This document shows, one piece after another, positions 32,868 to 40,784 of a DNA stretch of 64,000 bases. The DNA comes from an uncultured bacterium. Its GTDB lineage: Bacteria; Bacillota; Clostridia; Lachnospirales; Lachnospiraceae. The position numbers and the translations under genes are program-made. The notes below the pieces were generated by a model. It saw only the letters and a list, made by a program, of their open reading frames with translations, did not search any database and was not told where the DNA came from. The stretch spans positions 15,656 to 79,655 of the forward strand of contig CAJMQQ010000004.1 of assembly GCA_905215625.1 (NCBI GenBank). The letters are read 5' to 3'. The first letter of the stretch is position 1; each line of letters begins with the position of its first letter.

Positions 32868-34289
32868 TTGGACGATAAGGAAAAAGAAGGTTTCGAAAAT
32901 ACCTTGGATAAAACAGAACAGAATAAAGAAGATACCTCGTCAAAAGAGGATCGATACGAAAAGATCTGCTATATGTGCCGCCGCCCGGAAAGCAAGGCAG
33001 GCCCAATGATTACCATGCCTGGGAATATGTGTATATGCAGCGACTGTATGCAGAAGGCATTTGATTCTCTTCAAAACAATGGTATTGATTTTTCTAAAAT
33101 TCAGAATATGCCGTATATGAATCTGAATTTCAATGATTTCATGCCGGTTCCTCCGGAAAGTATGGAAATTCCTCAAAAACAAAAGGTAAAGAAAAAAACG
33201 GGAAAGACGCAGACTCTGACTATGAAGGACATTCCTGCGCCCCATCAGATTAAGGCTCAGCTGGATCAATATGTAATCGGACAGGACCAGGCGAAAAAGG
33301 TAATGTCTGTAGCCGTTTATAATCATTACAAACGCGCCCTTGTGGACTGGAGAAAAGAAGCCAAAGAGGATGGGGTGGTAATTGAAAAATCCAATATTCT
33401 GATGATTGGACCTACTGGAAGCGGAAAGACTTATCTGGTAAAAACCCTGGCAAAGCTTCTGGATGTTCCGTTAGCGATTGCAGACGCGACGTCTCTGACA
33501 GAAGCGGGATACATCGGCGACGATATTGAGAGCGTTGTTTCCAAGTTGTTAGCGGCTGCAGACAATGACGTGGAAAAGGCAGAGAGAGGCATTATTTTTA
33601 TCGACGAGATTGACAAGATTGCCAAGAAAAAAGAGACCCATACCAGAGACGTCAGCGGAGAATCCGTACAGCAGGAGTTGCTAAAGCTGTTAGAGGGAAG
33701 CATTGTGGAAGTGCCGGTAGGAGCAAACCAGAAAAACGCCATGACGCCTACGGCAACCGTCAATACGGATAATATTCTGTTTATCTGCGGCGGAGCATTT
33801 CCAGAACTGGAAAATATCATCAAGGAGCGCTTGACCAACAAATCCTCCATTGGATTTAACAGCGCGTTAAAAGATGAATTTGAAAATGACGATGATATTT
33901 TAAAGTATGTAACCAACGATGATCTGCGGGCATTCGGTATGATTCCGGAGTTTTTAGGCCGTCTGCCGGTTACCGTTACGTTAAAGAGTTTAAGTGAAGA
34001 TATGCTGGTTCGGATTTTGAAAGAGCCGAGAAACGCTATCTTAAAGCAGTATGAGAAACTTCTTGCAATGGATGAGGTAAAGCTGGTCTTTGAAGACGAG
34101 GCTCTTACCTGGATTGCACAGGAAGCCATTAAGAGAAAGACTGGCGCTCGTGCGTTAAGAGCCATTCTGGAAGAGTTTATGCTGGATATTATGTATGAAA
34201 TTCCAAAAGATCCGAATATTGGTTCCGTTGTCATTACAAGGCCTTACTTAGAAAAACATGGAGGGCCTCTGGTACAGATGAGGGGATAA
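32868..34289 (+). CDS. clpX: ATP-dependent Clp protease ATP-binding subunit ClpX
   Basis: The 473-residue protein has a short acidic N-terminus, then a C4 zinc-binding domain (CYMC and CICSDC, residues about 34-63), a linker, and an AAA+ module. The module has Walker A GPTGSGKT, pore loop GYIGDD, Walker B IIFIDEID and sensor II GARALRAILEE. The IGF tripeptide (KSSIGFNS) needed for docking to ClpP is present. It starts with TTG after AAAAGGAG. At 473 residues it is longer than typical ClpX (about 410-430), and clpP, tig and lon are not adjacent, so it may be a second ClpX. It unfolds tagged substrates for ClpP in the cytoplasm. Confidence 0.88.
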   Translation: MDDKEKEGFENTLDKTEQNKEDTSSKEDRYEKICYMCRRPESKAGPMITMPGNMCICSDCMQKAFDSLQNNGIDFSKIQNMPYMNLNFNDFMPVPPESMEIPQKQKVKKKTGKTQTLTMKDIPAPHQIKAQLDQYVIGQDQAKKVMSVAVYNHYKRALVDWRKEAKEDGVVIEKSNILMIGPTGSGKTYLVKTLAKLLDVPLAIADATSLTEAGYIGDDIESVVSKLLAAADNDVEKAERGIIFIDEIDKIAKKKETHTRDVSGESVQQELLKLLEGSIVEVPVGANQKNAMTPTATVNTDNILFICGGAFPELENIIKERLTNKSSIGFNSALKDEFENDDDILKYVTNDDLRAFGMIPEFLGRLPVTVTLKSLSEDMLVRILKEPRNAILKQYEKLLAMDEVKLVFEDEALTWIAQEAIKRKTGARALRAILEEFMLDIMYEIPKDPNIGSVVITRPYLEKHGGPLVQMRG

Positions 34290-34298
34290 GAAATTATG

Positions 34299-34327
34299 GG
34301 GCGTGCCGTCTGCGGCGCGCCCTATTT
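34299..34327. terminator. Terminator between convergent genes
   Basis: A 10-bp G+C-rich stem (GGGCGTGCCG with CGGCGCGCCC, one G-T pair), a 4-nt loop and TATTTT separate the clpX-like gene from the convergent subtilase gene. Confidence 0.8.
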
Positions 34328-34334
34328 TGCTCTC

Positions 34335-36152
34335 TTACTCCCGCAGCTGCAGAAAGGTATTGTAAAGATTCAGGCTTCCATAACCCCACTCTTTATTGGG
34401 ATAGGTAAAAGCCCTGCTTCTTGTGGCGCCGCGGACCAGGTAAGAACGGATAGCGGCTTCGCTCATAGAAGGATCATTGCCTTCCACAATCCCCCAGGAA
34501 AGCAGATTGGCCACAGCGCCTGCTGTAATGGCGGCGGAGATAGAAGTACCGGTTTTGCGAACCATAGGAACTTCAGGGAGAGGGGATGCGGAATTCGTTT
34601 CATCTGGCGCTAAGGTGCGATATGCGGCTTCTGGAACGATGCCGGGGCCGTAAACTTCCACACCGGGGGCTACAATATCCGGTTTAATCCGTCCGTCAAT
34701 GGTATACCCTCTTCCGGAATGGATAAAAATGTTTCCGGCTTCATGGTTGTATGCTCCGATGGTAATGGGCTGGGGGGTATTGCCGGGAGAAGTAATGGTG
34801 GAAGAAGGATTGGGCTGCAAAAAGACGGTATTGGGAGAAATAAAGGTTTCTGCAGGCAGCCACATATGGTAGTCTCCATCCAGCAAAAGATTGCTGTAGA
34901 CCCGAATCCGCCAGATACCAGGGGAAGGATTGAGAAACCGCATAAAGACCAGTTGTTTTCCAGAACTTAATTCATGGGGACGGTAGCTGACAAAGATGAC
35001 AGTGGGTTCTAAAAGGAAGGAAATGGTAGCGTTGCTGCTTAAGGTAAGGGGAATCCGTCCGATGGTTTCTCCGCTTGGAGAAACAAATCCGACCGTATAG
35101 GTTTCCGGCGTAGAAGCCCACAGCTCGGTTACAAATCCATTTTCGCCTTCTCCTACCCGTATTTCCACCTCGTCCGGCTGGGAATCGCTGGGGACAGATC
35201 CGACATAATGGTGTCCCAAACCGCTTTCATTTCCAGCAGCAATCACCGTACAAGCGCCGATGGACTGGGTAATACTGCCTAAAGATAAGCTTAAAGGAGA
35301 GGTTCCTCCATGGCTTCCTAAGTTAGTTCCCAGGCCGATGCAGACCACCAGGGGCATCCGGTAAAATCTGGCTACTTCGGAAAGGTAGCGGATTCCCAAA
35401 ATGATGTCATTTTCCTGGTAGGCATGAGCGCCTTTGCTGATACAGAAAAATTCCCGCAGATATTGCTTAGCGGGTTTTAGCTTTACTATGGCTAAGGAAG
35501 CTTCAGGGGCTGCGCCGGAAAAATCCGAAGACGGAAGGGCGGTTCCCGCTGCTACTCCGGCTAAAAAAGTACCATGTCCCAGAGTGTCTTTGGAAGGAAC
35601 CAGAGAAAGAGGATCCGGAGAAGCCAGGGCTTCATTGATCTGTTCTTCTCCAAAATGGACGCCATACTGGAGAAAATCAAACGGGCCTTCTTTTTTGGCA
35701 GAAGAACTGTCCGATACGGCTGGATCAGAAGAACGGGGATTTAAGGGTTTGGGAATGGTCTGGTCCCAGATTCCCAAAATTCTGGTAGAACCATCCTGCT
35801 TCCGGAAGACAGGACTTCGGTAGTCAATTCCGGTATCAAGAAAACCGATCAGTGTTCCACGTCCTTTCTGGCCTAAGGAAGGCTGATTAAATACCTGGAA
35901 AATTCCGGAAGATTCCAGGGCAGAGGTGTCTAACAGGGTAAAAAGTTTTGGGATAGCGTAATAAGGATATTTTTCAAGAGAAATGGGAAGAGTATGTTCA
36001 GAGGGAAGATAGATGATGGAATAGCCTGGAAATGCATAATCTGAGCATACCGGCATGGCGTCCGGTTCTGCAGAAAGCCAGCCTTCGCTTCCGAGGCGGT
36101 AAATAAAATCCGTGAAGTCTTCTGAGGTAATGTCAACCGTACAGGCAGCCAT
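34335..36152 (-). CDS. Subtilisin-like serine protease (S8, Csp-like)
   Basis: The 605-residue protein carries an intact triad: Asp in GFLDTGIDYRS, His in LGHGTFLAGVA and Ser in GTSISAAITAG. There is a large insertion in the catalytic domain and no signal peptide. Domain order, an N-terminal prodomain-like region of about 80 residues and overall size match the clostridial Csp subtilases that process the germination lytic enzyme SleC in spores. The ATG at 36,152 is chosen because GGAGGG lies 4 nt upstream and TATACT a little before that; the longer frame lacks a ribosome site. A spore role is inferred, and other intracellular or lytic roles remain possible. Confidence 0.82.
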   Translation of the reverse strand: MAACTVDITSEDFTDFIYRLGSEGWLSAEPDAMPVCSDYAFPGYSIIYLPSEHTLPISLEKYPYYAIPKLFTLLDTSALESSGIFQVFNQPSLGQKGRGTLIGFLDTGIDYRSPVFRKQDGSTRILGIWDQTIPKPLNPRSSDPAVSDSSSAKKEGPFDFLQYGVHFGEEQINEALASPDPLSLVPSKDTLGHGTFLAGVAAGTALPSSDFSGAAPEASLAIVKLKPAKQYLREFFCISKGAHAYQENDIILGIRYLSEVARFYRMPLVVCIGLGTNLGSHGGTSPLSLSLGSITQSIGACTVIAAGNESGLGHHYVGSVPSDSQPDEVEIRVGEGENGFVTELWASTPETYTVGFVSPSGETIGRIPLTLSSNATISFLLEPTVIFVSYRPHELSSGKQLVFMRFLNPSPGIWRIRVYSNLLLDGDYHMWLPAETFISPNTVFLQPNPSSTITSPGNTPQPITIGAYNHEAGNIFIHSGRGYTIDGRIKPDIVAPGVEVYGPGIVPEAAYRTLAPDETNSASPLPEVPMVRKTGTSISAAITAGAVANLLSWGIVEGNDPSMSEAAIRSYLVRGATRSRAFTYPNKEWGYGSLNLYNTFLQLRE

Positions 36153-36243
36153 AAGTCCCTCCGGCATTTTTTGTATAGTATATGTGGAGGGGAATGAAAA
36201 CATTCACTGGACGAACCGGTCCCAACATAGTAAAATGATAACA

Positions 36244-36257
36244 TCAGTGTACACTGA
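36244..36257. promoter_or_regulatory. Palindromic operator candidate
   Basis: TCAGTGTACACTGA is a perfect 14-bp palindrome in the divergent promoter region between the subtilase and LspA-like genes. No regulator gene is adjacent. Confidence 0.35.
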
Positions 36258-36309
36258 CGCTAATGATTCAGGATGATGGAAAAACGATAAAAAAGAGGAA
36301 GGTGACAGG

Positions 36310-36801
36310 ATGTTCTGGATTGGATTGATTGCAGCGCTGGCGTTTTTAGATTTGTGTTTGAAAGAATTGATAGAGGAGCAGAAGGACGAATGTTTTCCAA
36401 AGGAACTGGAGAAAAGCAAGGGAAAGATTATTCTTCACAAAAGCCATAATTCTGGATTCCCATTTGGTTTTCTGAAAGAGAAAACAGAACTGGTCAAGAT
36501 GATTCCGGTAGCAGCAGCTTCCGCAGTATTTGGGGCACTGGCTTATCTGATGGGGAAAAAGGGACATCTTGCCGAGAAAACTGCATTTTCCCTGACCGTA
36601 GGAGGCGCGTTAAGCAATATTTTCGACCGGTATAAGAGAGGCTATGTGGTGGATTACTTTAGCTTTGATGTAAAAGGACTGAAAAAAGTGATTTTCAATC
36701 TGGGAGATCTGTTTGTATTTGCAGGCGTACTGCTGGCCCTGCTGGTAGAAGTGTGCAGCTGGGTAAGGGAAGGATTCCAGAAAGCCAGGGCTGGGAAATA
36801 G
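36310..36801 (+). CDS. Signal peptidase II (LspA)-like membrane protein
   Basis: The 163-residue protein has about four membrane helices and motifs comparable with lipoprotein signal peptidase. HNSGFPFGFL stands in place of the N-x-G-x-AF region. GGALSNIFDRYKRGYVVDYFSF follows, and FNLGDLFVF occurs where LspA has FNxAD. Both Asp positions of the catalytic dyad (VVDY and NLGD) are present. The large polar segment in the first loop and the A-to-G change in NLGD make it divergent. It may be an LspA paralogue with a special substrate. An AGGAAGG site precedes the ATG. Confidence 0.75.
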   Translation: MFWIGLIAALAFLDLCLKELIEEQKDECFPKELEKSKGKIILHKSHNSGFPFGFLKEKTELVKMIPVAAASAVFGALAYLMGKKGHLAEKTAFSLTVGGALSNIFDRYKRGYVVDYFSFDVKGLKKVIFNLGDLFVFAGVLLALLVEVCSWVREGFQKARAGK

Positions 36802-36989
36802 CAGAACAGTGAGTACACTTATAGGAAAGTAACAAAGTTAAATTTAGAAAATTTTATGCTCTTTATAAATGTAAAGTTGTCCTGGCTGAATTACAAAGTG
36901 ATGGTAGTGGATTCGCTTATATATAAAAACTGGTATTTTGAGGTCAGCTGATAAAAAATGGATAAAGGTCAGGCGGTTTTCTCCCCATA

Positions 36990-37018
36990 TTGACAGAATG
37001 ATGGAAATATTGTAAAAT
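36990..37018 (+). promoter_or_regulatory. Sigma-A promoter of CNNM/CorC gene
   Basis: TTGACA (36,990-36,995), exactly 17 bp and TAAAAT (37,013-37,018) form a near-consensus promoter 33 bp before the start codon. The rest of the 250-bp gap shows no other clear element. Confidence 0.8.
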
Positions 37019-37051
37019 CACTACTAAAAACAAAAGAAGGAGTGATTTTTT

Positions 37052-38341
37052 TTGGACCCGTCGTCTGACGTCGTGATACAAGGTATCATAATTGTAATTC
37101 TACTGATTCTATCTGGATTTTTCTCATCTACAGAGACAGCACTGACTACAGTGAACCGGATTCGGATGCGTACCCTTGCAGAGGCAGGATCAAAGCCGGC
37201 CATGTATGTAAACAAGGTGGTGGAAGATCAGGGAAAGATGCTTTCTGCGATTCTGATTGGAAATAACATTGTCAATCTGTATGCATCTTCTATGGTGACC
37301 ACATTGGTAACGAATTTGTGGGGCAGCAGGTTAGTTGGGTTTGCTACTGGTGTTCTGACTTTGTTGATTCTGCTTTTCGGCGAGATTACCCCGAAAACTA
37401 TGGCAACTATCTCAGCAGATTCCATTGCGTTAAAAAATGCACGAATTATCTATTATATGATGGTGGTAATGACCCCTGTTATTTTTGTGATTAATAAACT
37501 ATCTTATGGCGTTCTGCGTCTGATGAAAATAGACCCCAACAAGAAACAGGAATCCATTACAGAAGATGAGCTGAGAACCATTGTGGAAGTCAGCCATGAA
37601 GAGGGCGTAATTGAGACTGAAGAGAAGAAGATGATTACCAACGTATTTGATTTTGGGGATTCATTGGCAAAAGACATTATGGTTCCCAGAATTAATATGT
37701 CTTTTACAGATGTAGAGGCTACGTATGAGGAACTTCTTGCCATTTTCAGGGAAGACCGGTTTACCCGTATTCCGGTGTATGAGGAAACAACGGACAATGT
37801 AATCGGCATCATTAACATGAAGGATTTGCTGCTTTTGACAGAAGAGGACAAGGCGCATTTCTCGATCAGGGATTATCTGCGGCAGCCTTTATATACCTAT
37901 GAATTTAAAAAGGTAGCCGAGCTGATGGTAGAGATGAGGAAGACTTCCAATAACATTGTAATCGTGCTGGATGAATACGGCGCGACGGCAGGCTTGATTA
38001 CCCTGGAAGATATGCTGGAGGAGATCGTAGGAGAGATTCGGGATGAATATGACGAGGACGAGGAAGACAGTCTGACCAAAATCAGTCCTAACGAATATAT
38101 TGTAGAAGGTTCCATGAAGCTGGATGATTTAAATGACCAGCTGGGCTTGAATTTGGAATCTGAGGATTATGATTCCATTGGAGGTCTGGTAATAGGCTTT
38201 CTGGATCATCTGCCGGAAGAAGGCGAGGCCGTGGAACATGAGGGACTCCGATTCCTGGTAGAGAAAATGGATAAAAACCGGATTGAAAAGATTCACATTT
38301 ACCGGTTGGAACAGCCAGAAACGGAAAAAGAAGAACTTTAA
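37052..38341 (+). CDS. CNNM/CorC (HlyC/CorC) family membrane protein
   Basis: The 429-residue protein has an N-terminal DUF21 membrane domain (about 1-190, with GFFSSTETALTTVNRIRMRTLAE and FGEITPKTMA), a paired CBS module (about 200-330, with DIMVPRINM and VIGIINMKDL) and a C-terminal CorC_HlyC domain. LDEYGATAGLITLEDMLEEIVGEI is characteristic of the family. Members extrude or balance Mg2+/Co2+ and respond to nucleotides through the CBS pair. Start is TTG after AGAAGGAG. A terminator follows, so it is probably monocistronic. Confidence 0.92.
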   Translation: MDPSSDVVIQGIIIVILLILSGFFSSTETALTTVNRIRMRTLAEAGSKPAMYVNKVVEDQGKMLSAILIGNNIVNLYASSMVTTLVTNLWGSRLVGFATGVLTLLILLFGEITPKTMATISADSIALKNARIIYYMMVVMTPVIFVINKLSYGVLRLMKIDPNKKQESITEDELRTIVEVSHEEGVIETEEKKMITNVFDFGDSLAKDIMVPRINMSFTDVEATYEELLAIFREDRFTRIPVYEETTDNVIGIINMKDLLLLTEEDKAHFSIRDYLRQPLYTYEFKKVAELMVEMRKTSNNIVIVLDEYGATAGLITLEDMLEEIVGEIRDEYDEDEEDSLTKISPNEYIVEGSMKLDDLNDQLGLNLESEDYDSIGGLVIGFLDHLPEEGEAVEHEGLRFLVEKMDKNRIEKIHIYRLEQPETEKEEL

Positions 38342-38355
38342 TCATCATAAGAAAG

Positions 38356-38388
38356 AGGCGTATTGCAGGAGATGCAGTACGCCTTTTT
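38356..38388. terminator. Terminator between convergent genes
   Basis: AGGCGTA-TTGCA pairs with TGCAG-TACGCCT, followed by TTTTT. It lies between the CorC-type gene and the convergent membrane protein gene. Confidence 0.88.
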
Positions 38389-38397
38389 GAATCCATG

Positions 38398-38757
38398 CTA
38401 GCTTGCCATTCCCCCAATGGTGCCGGAAGCGGCGCAGATTCCAAGAACGGTCAGAATCTGGTTCATGTCTGCGGTAATCCCTTTGTCCAGGGCGGCAGAC
38501 ATGAAAAAAAGCACCAGAAAGTAAGCAGCCCCGGTTAAGAATCCCCAGAAAAAACGGCGCTGGCGCAGGGATTTTCCAGCTAAAAAGCCGCCCAAAAAAC
38601 AGGTGACCGCGTAGATGAGATGGACGGCCAGCCCTACCTGGGCAGGACGGAAACGAAACTTATACAGTCCAAGGGATAAGGCAAACAAAAGAATGCCGGT
38701 AGCAAGGTAGGAAAACAGCAGGGAACGGAGCAGAGGTTTCACAAATCCGTTAGTCAT
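38398..38757 (-). CDS. Small four-helix membrane protein (TIGR04086-like)
   Basis: The 119-residue protein has four hydrophobic segments with short loops, including a Gly-rich third helix region (FLGGFLAGKSLRQRRFFWG) and GTIGGMAS at the end. This pattern matches the TIGR04086 family of small membrane proteins common in Clostridia, found near the SCIFF-Sec-tgt region. Function is unknown. Confidence 0.7.
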   Translation of the reverse strand: MTNGFVKPLLRSLLFSYLATGILLFALSLGLYKFRFRPAQVGLAVHLIYAVTCFLGGFLAGKSLRQRRFFWGFLTGAAYFLVLFFMSAALDKGITADMNQILTVLGICAASGTIGGMAS

Positions 38758-38814
38758 AAGAACCTCATTTCTGCATCAGCAGGATTTGCTTTAATATATT
38801 CCGGAGCTGTACAA

Positions 38815-38857
38815 GATATACTTGCAAAAGCCTATCTATCTGTGATATACTTGCAAA
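38815..38857 (+). promoter_or_regulatory. Direct repeats and promoter upstream of SCIFF gene
   Basis: GATATACTTGCAAA occurs twice (38,815-38,828 and 38,844-38,857), 29 bp apart. A promoter can be read as TTGCAA (38,822-38,827), 18 bp, TATACT (38,846-38,851), so each repeat overlaps one promoter element. This could be a direct-repeat binding site for a regulator or two overlapping promoters. Confidence 0.5.
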
Positions 38858-38902
38858 GAAATTATGTACATTGTTCAAATGGAACGGCTCAAGGCGGCGC
38901 AT

Positions 38903-38950
38903 CTTCTTGACCTGAAAGACCGGTCAAGAAGTATCGAATGTCCATTCGAT
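38903..38950 (+). promoter_or_regulatory. Structured leader of the SCIFF transcript
   Basis: A perfect 10-bp stem (CTTCTTGACC with GGTCAAGAAG) is followed immediately by a second inverted repeat (ATCGAATG with CATTCGAT). Both lie in the transcribed leader between the promoter and the SCIFF start. Neither has a T-run, so they are not simple terminators. Confidence 0.5.
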
Positions 38951-39008
38951 GAGAAAACCGGCGCCTGAACTGTTACATTCAATATTTTTAAGATAGGAGG
39001 AACTTGGG

Positions 39009-39155
39009 ATGAAGCACGTTAAGACTTTAAATGCAAACACCTTAAAGGAGTCCATGAAGAAGGGCGGATGCGGCGAGTGCCAGACTTCCTGCCAGTCCGC
39101 TTGCAAAACCTCTTGTACAGTAGGAAACCAGGCTTGCGAGAACAGCAACCGCTAG
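39009..39155 (+). CDS. scfA: SCIFF ranthipeptide precursor (six-cysteine RiPP)
   Basis: The 48-residue peptide is MKHVKTLNANTLKESMKKGG followed by a Cys-rich core with Cys at 21, 24, 28, 32, 36 and 43, exactly the six-cysteines-in-forty-five pattern of SCIFF. Its N-terminal part is the leader recognised by the maturase. It has a GGAGG site and lies 208 bp ahead of the maturase gene. In this family the radical SAM enzyme joins Cys sulfur to backbone carbons of acceptor residues such as Thr. The mature product has been implicated in population-level regulation in some clostridia. Confidence 0.96.
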   Translation: MKHVKTLNANTLKESMKKGGCGECQTSCQSACKTSCTVGNQACENSNR

Positions 39156-39217
39156 TTTACAAAGGCTGGCAGGCTGACATGGCCTGACAGTCAGGACAAG
39201 GAAGAGGCAGACAAGAA

Positions 39218-39253
39218 ACCCCTACGGTCTTCCAGGATTGTAGGGGGTATTTT
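39218..39253 (+). terminator. Attenuating hairpin between SCIFF and maturase genes
   Basis: ACCCCTAC pairs with GTAGGGGGT (one bulge), followed by ATTTT. A partial terminator here would let the short precursor message exceed that of the maturase. A further CCTGCC/GGCAGG hairpin follows downstream, at about 39,276-39,289. Confidence 0.6.
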
Positions 39254-39363
39254 CGTTGTCAAGCATCCGGAAAACCTGCCGCTGGCAGGTTTTCTCGGTG
39301 TCTGCCCCGTATATCTGTCTGCCGGATGGCGGCAGGGAAACAGTTAGATAAGGAGAATATTCA

Positions 39364-40761
39364 GTGATTCATCAATATATTAATAATGGCTACTATATCG
39401 TTATGGACGTTAACAGCGGTTCTGTCCATTCCGTAGATCCGGTATTTTATGACGCAGTTCAGGTTCTGGCAGAGGAAGCAAAGATTCCTGATATGGAAAA
39501 GCCGGAAAAACTGCCAGAAGAGGCAGTAATCCTGGTAAAGGAGCGCTTATCCGGCAAATATCCGGATACAGAGGTCGCAGAAGTTCTGGAAGACATCCAG
39601 GAACTTATCGACATGGAACAGCTGTTTACGGAGGACATTTATAAGGAGTATGTAGCTGATTTCAAGAAACGGAAAACAGTGGTAAAAGCGCTGTGTCTGC
39701 ACATTGCCCACGACTGCAATCTGGCCTGCCGCTACTGCTTTGCAGAAGAAGGCGAGTATCATGGCCGCCGTGCATTAATGAGCTACGAGGTAGGAAAGAA
39801 AGCCCTTGATTTCCTCATTGCCAATTCCGGCAACAGACAGCATCTGGAAGTAGACTTTTTCGGCGGAGAGCCGTTGATGAACTGGGACGTAGTAAAACGT
39901 CTGGTTGAATACGGCCGTTCCCAGGAAAAAGAACACAATAAAAAATTCCGTTTTACCCTGACGACTAACGGCGTTTTGTTAAATGACGAGATTATGGAGT
40001 TCTGCAACAAAGAAATGAGCAACGTAGTCTTAAGCCTGGACGGCCGTAAGGAAGTCAACGATCATATGCGTCCATTCCGCAACGGAAAAGGAAGCTATGA
40101 CTTAATTGTGCCCAAGTTCCAGAAATTTGCAGAGCTTCGGGGAGACAAGGACTACTTTGTCCGCGGCACCTTTACCAATAAGAATCTGGACTTTGGCGAA
40201 GACGTACTCCACTATGCAGACTTAGGCTTTAAGAAAATGTCTATGGAGCCGGTAGTGGCAGAGCCTACAGAAGATTACGCGATTAGAGAAGAAGATCTTC
40301 CTCAGATTTTAGCGGAGTACGACAGACTGGCAGCTGAGTATGTAAAACGCCACAAAGAAGGAAGAGGATTTACCTTCTTCCATTTCATGGTAGACTTAAA
40401 GCAGGGGCCCTGCGTTGCAAAACGTCTTTCTGGATGCGGTTCCGGAACCGAGTACCTGGCTGTTACCCCTTGGGGAGATCTTTATCCATGTCACCAATTT
40501 GTCGGAAAGGAAGAATTCCTTCTTGGCAATGTAGATATAGGTGTAACCAATACGGCAATCCGCGATGAGTTTAAACTCTGCAATGTGTATGCAAAAGAAA
40601 AATGCAGAAATTGTTTTGCAAGATTCTACTGCAGCGGCGGCTGCGCAGCAAATTCCTACAATTTCCACGGATCCATCACAGACGCTTACGACATTGGCTG
40701 TGAGATGCAGAAAAAACGAATCGAATGTGCAGTAATGATTAAAGCGGCGCTTGAGGATTGA
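39364..40761 (+). CDS. scfB: Thioether cross-link-forming SCIFF peptide maturase (radical SAM/SPASM)
   Basis: The 465-residue enzyme has an N-terminal precursor-recognition region (about 1-100), the radical SAM [4Fe-4S] motif CNLACRYC (C118, C122, C125), GGEPLMNW, and a C-terminal SPASM region with many Cys (GPCVAKRLSGCGSG, LYPCHQF, CRNCFARFYCSGGC). These bind auxiliary clusters. It installs thioether bridges on the SCIFF peptide encoded just upstream. Start is GTG after AAGGAG. It is 23 bp ahead of secDF, linking it to the translocase genes. Confidence 0.96.
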   Translation: MIHQYINNGYYIVMDVNSGSVHSVDPVFYDAVQVLAEEAKIPDMEKPEKLPEEAVILVKERLSGKYPDTEVAEVLEDIQELIDMEQLFTEDIYKEYVADFKKRKTVVKALCLHIAHDCNLACRYCFAEEGEYHGRRALMSYEVGKKALDFLIANSGNRQHLEVDFFGGEPLMNWDVVKRLVEYGRSQEKEHNKKFRFTLTTNGVLLNDEIMEFCNKEMSNVVLSLDGRKEVNDHMRPFRNGKGSYDLIVPKFQKFAELRGDKDYFVRGTFTNKNLDFGEDVLHYADLGFKKMSMEPVVAEPTEDYAIREEDLPQILAEYDRLAAEYVKRHKEGRGFTFFHFMVDLKQGPCVAKRLSGCGSGTEYLAVTPWGDLYPCHQFVGKEEFLLGNVDIGVTNTAIRDEFKLCNVYAKEKCRNCFARFYCSGGCAANSYNFHGSITDAYDIGCEMQKKRIECAVMIKAALED

Positions 40762-40784
40762 CAAGGAAAAGGAGATAATCAACC

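Noticed and set aside
33431..34234. A 267-codon minus-strand open frame
   Set aside because: It is antisense to the highly conserved AAA+ domain of ClpX and has Ser-rich composition typical of a shadow frame.
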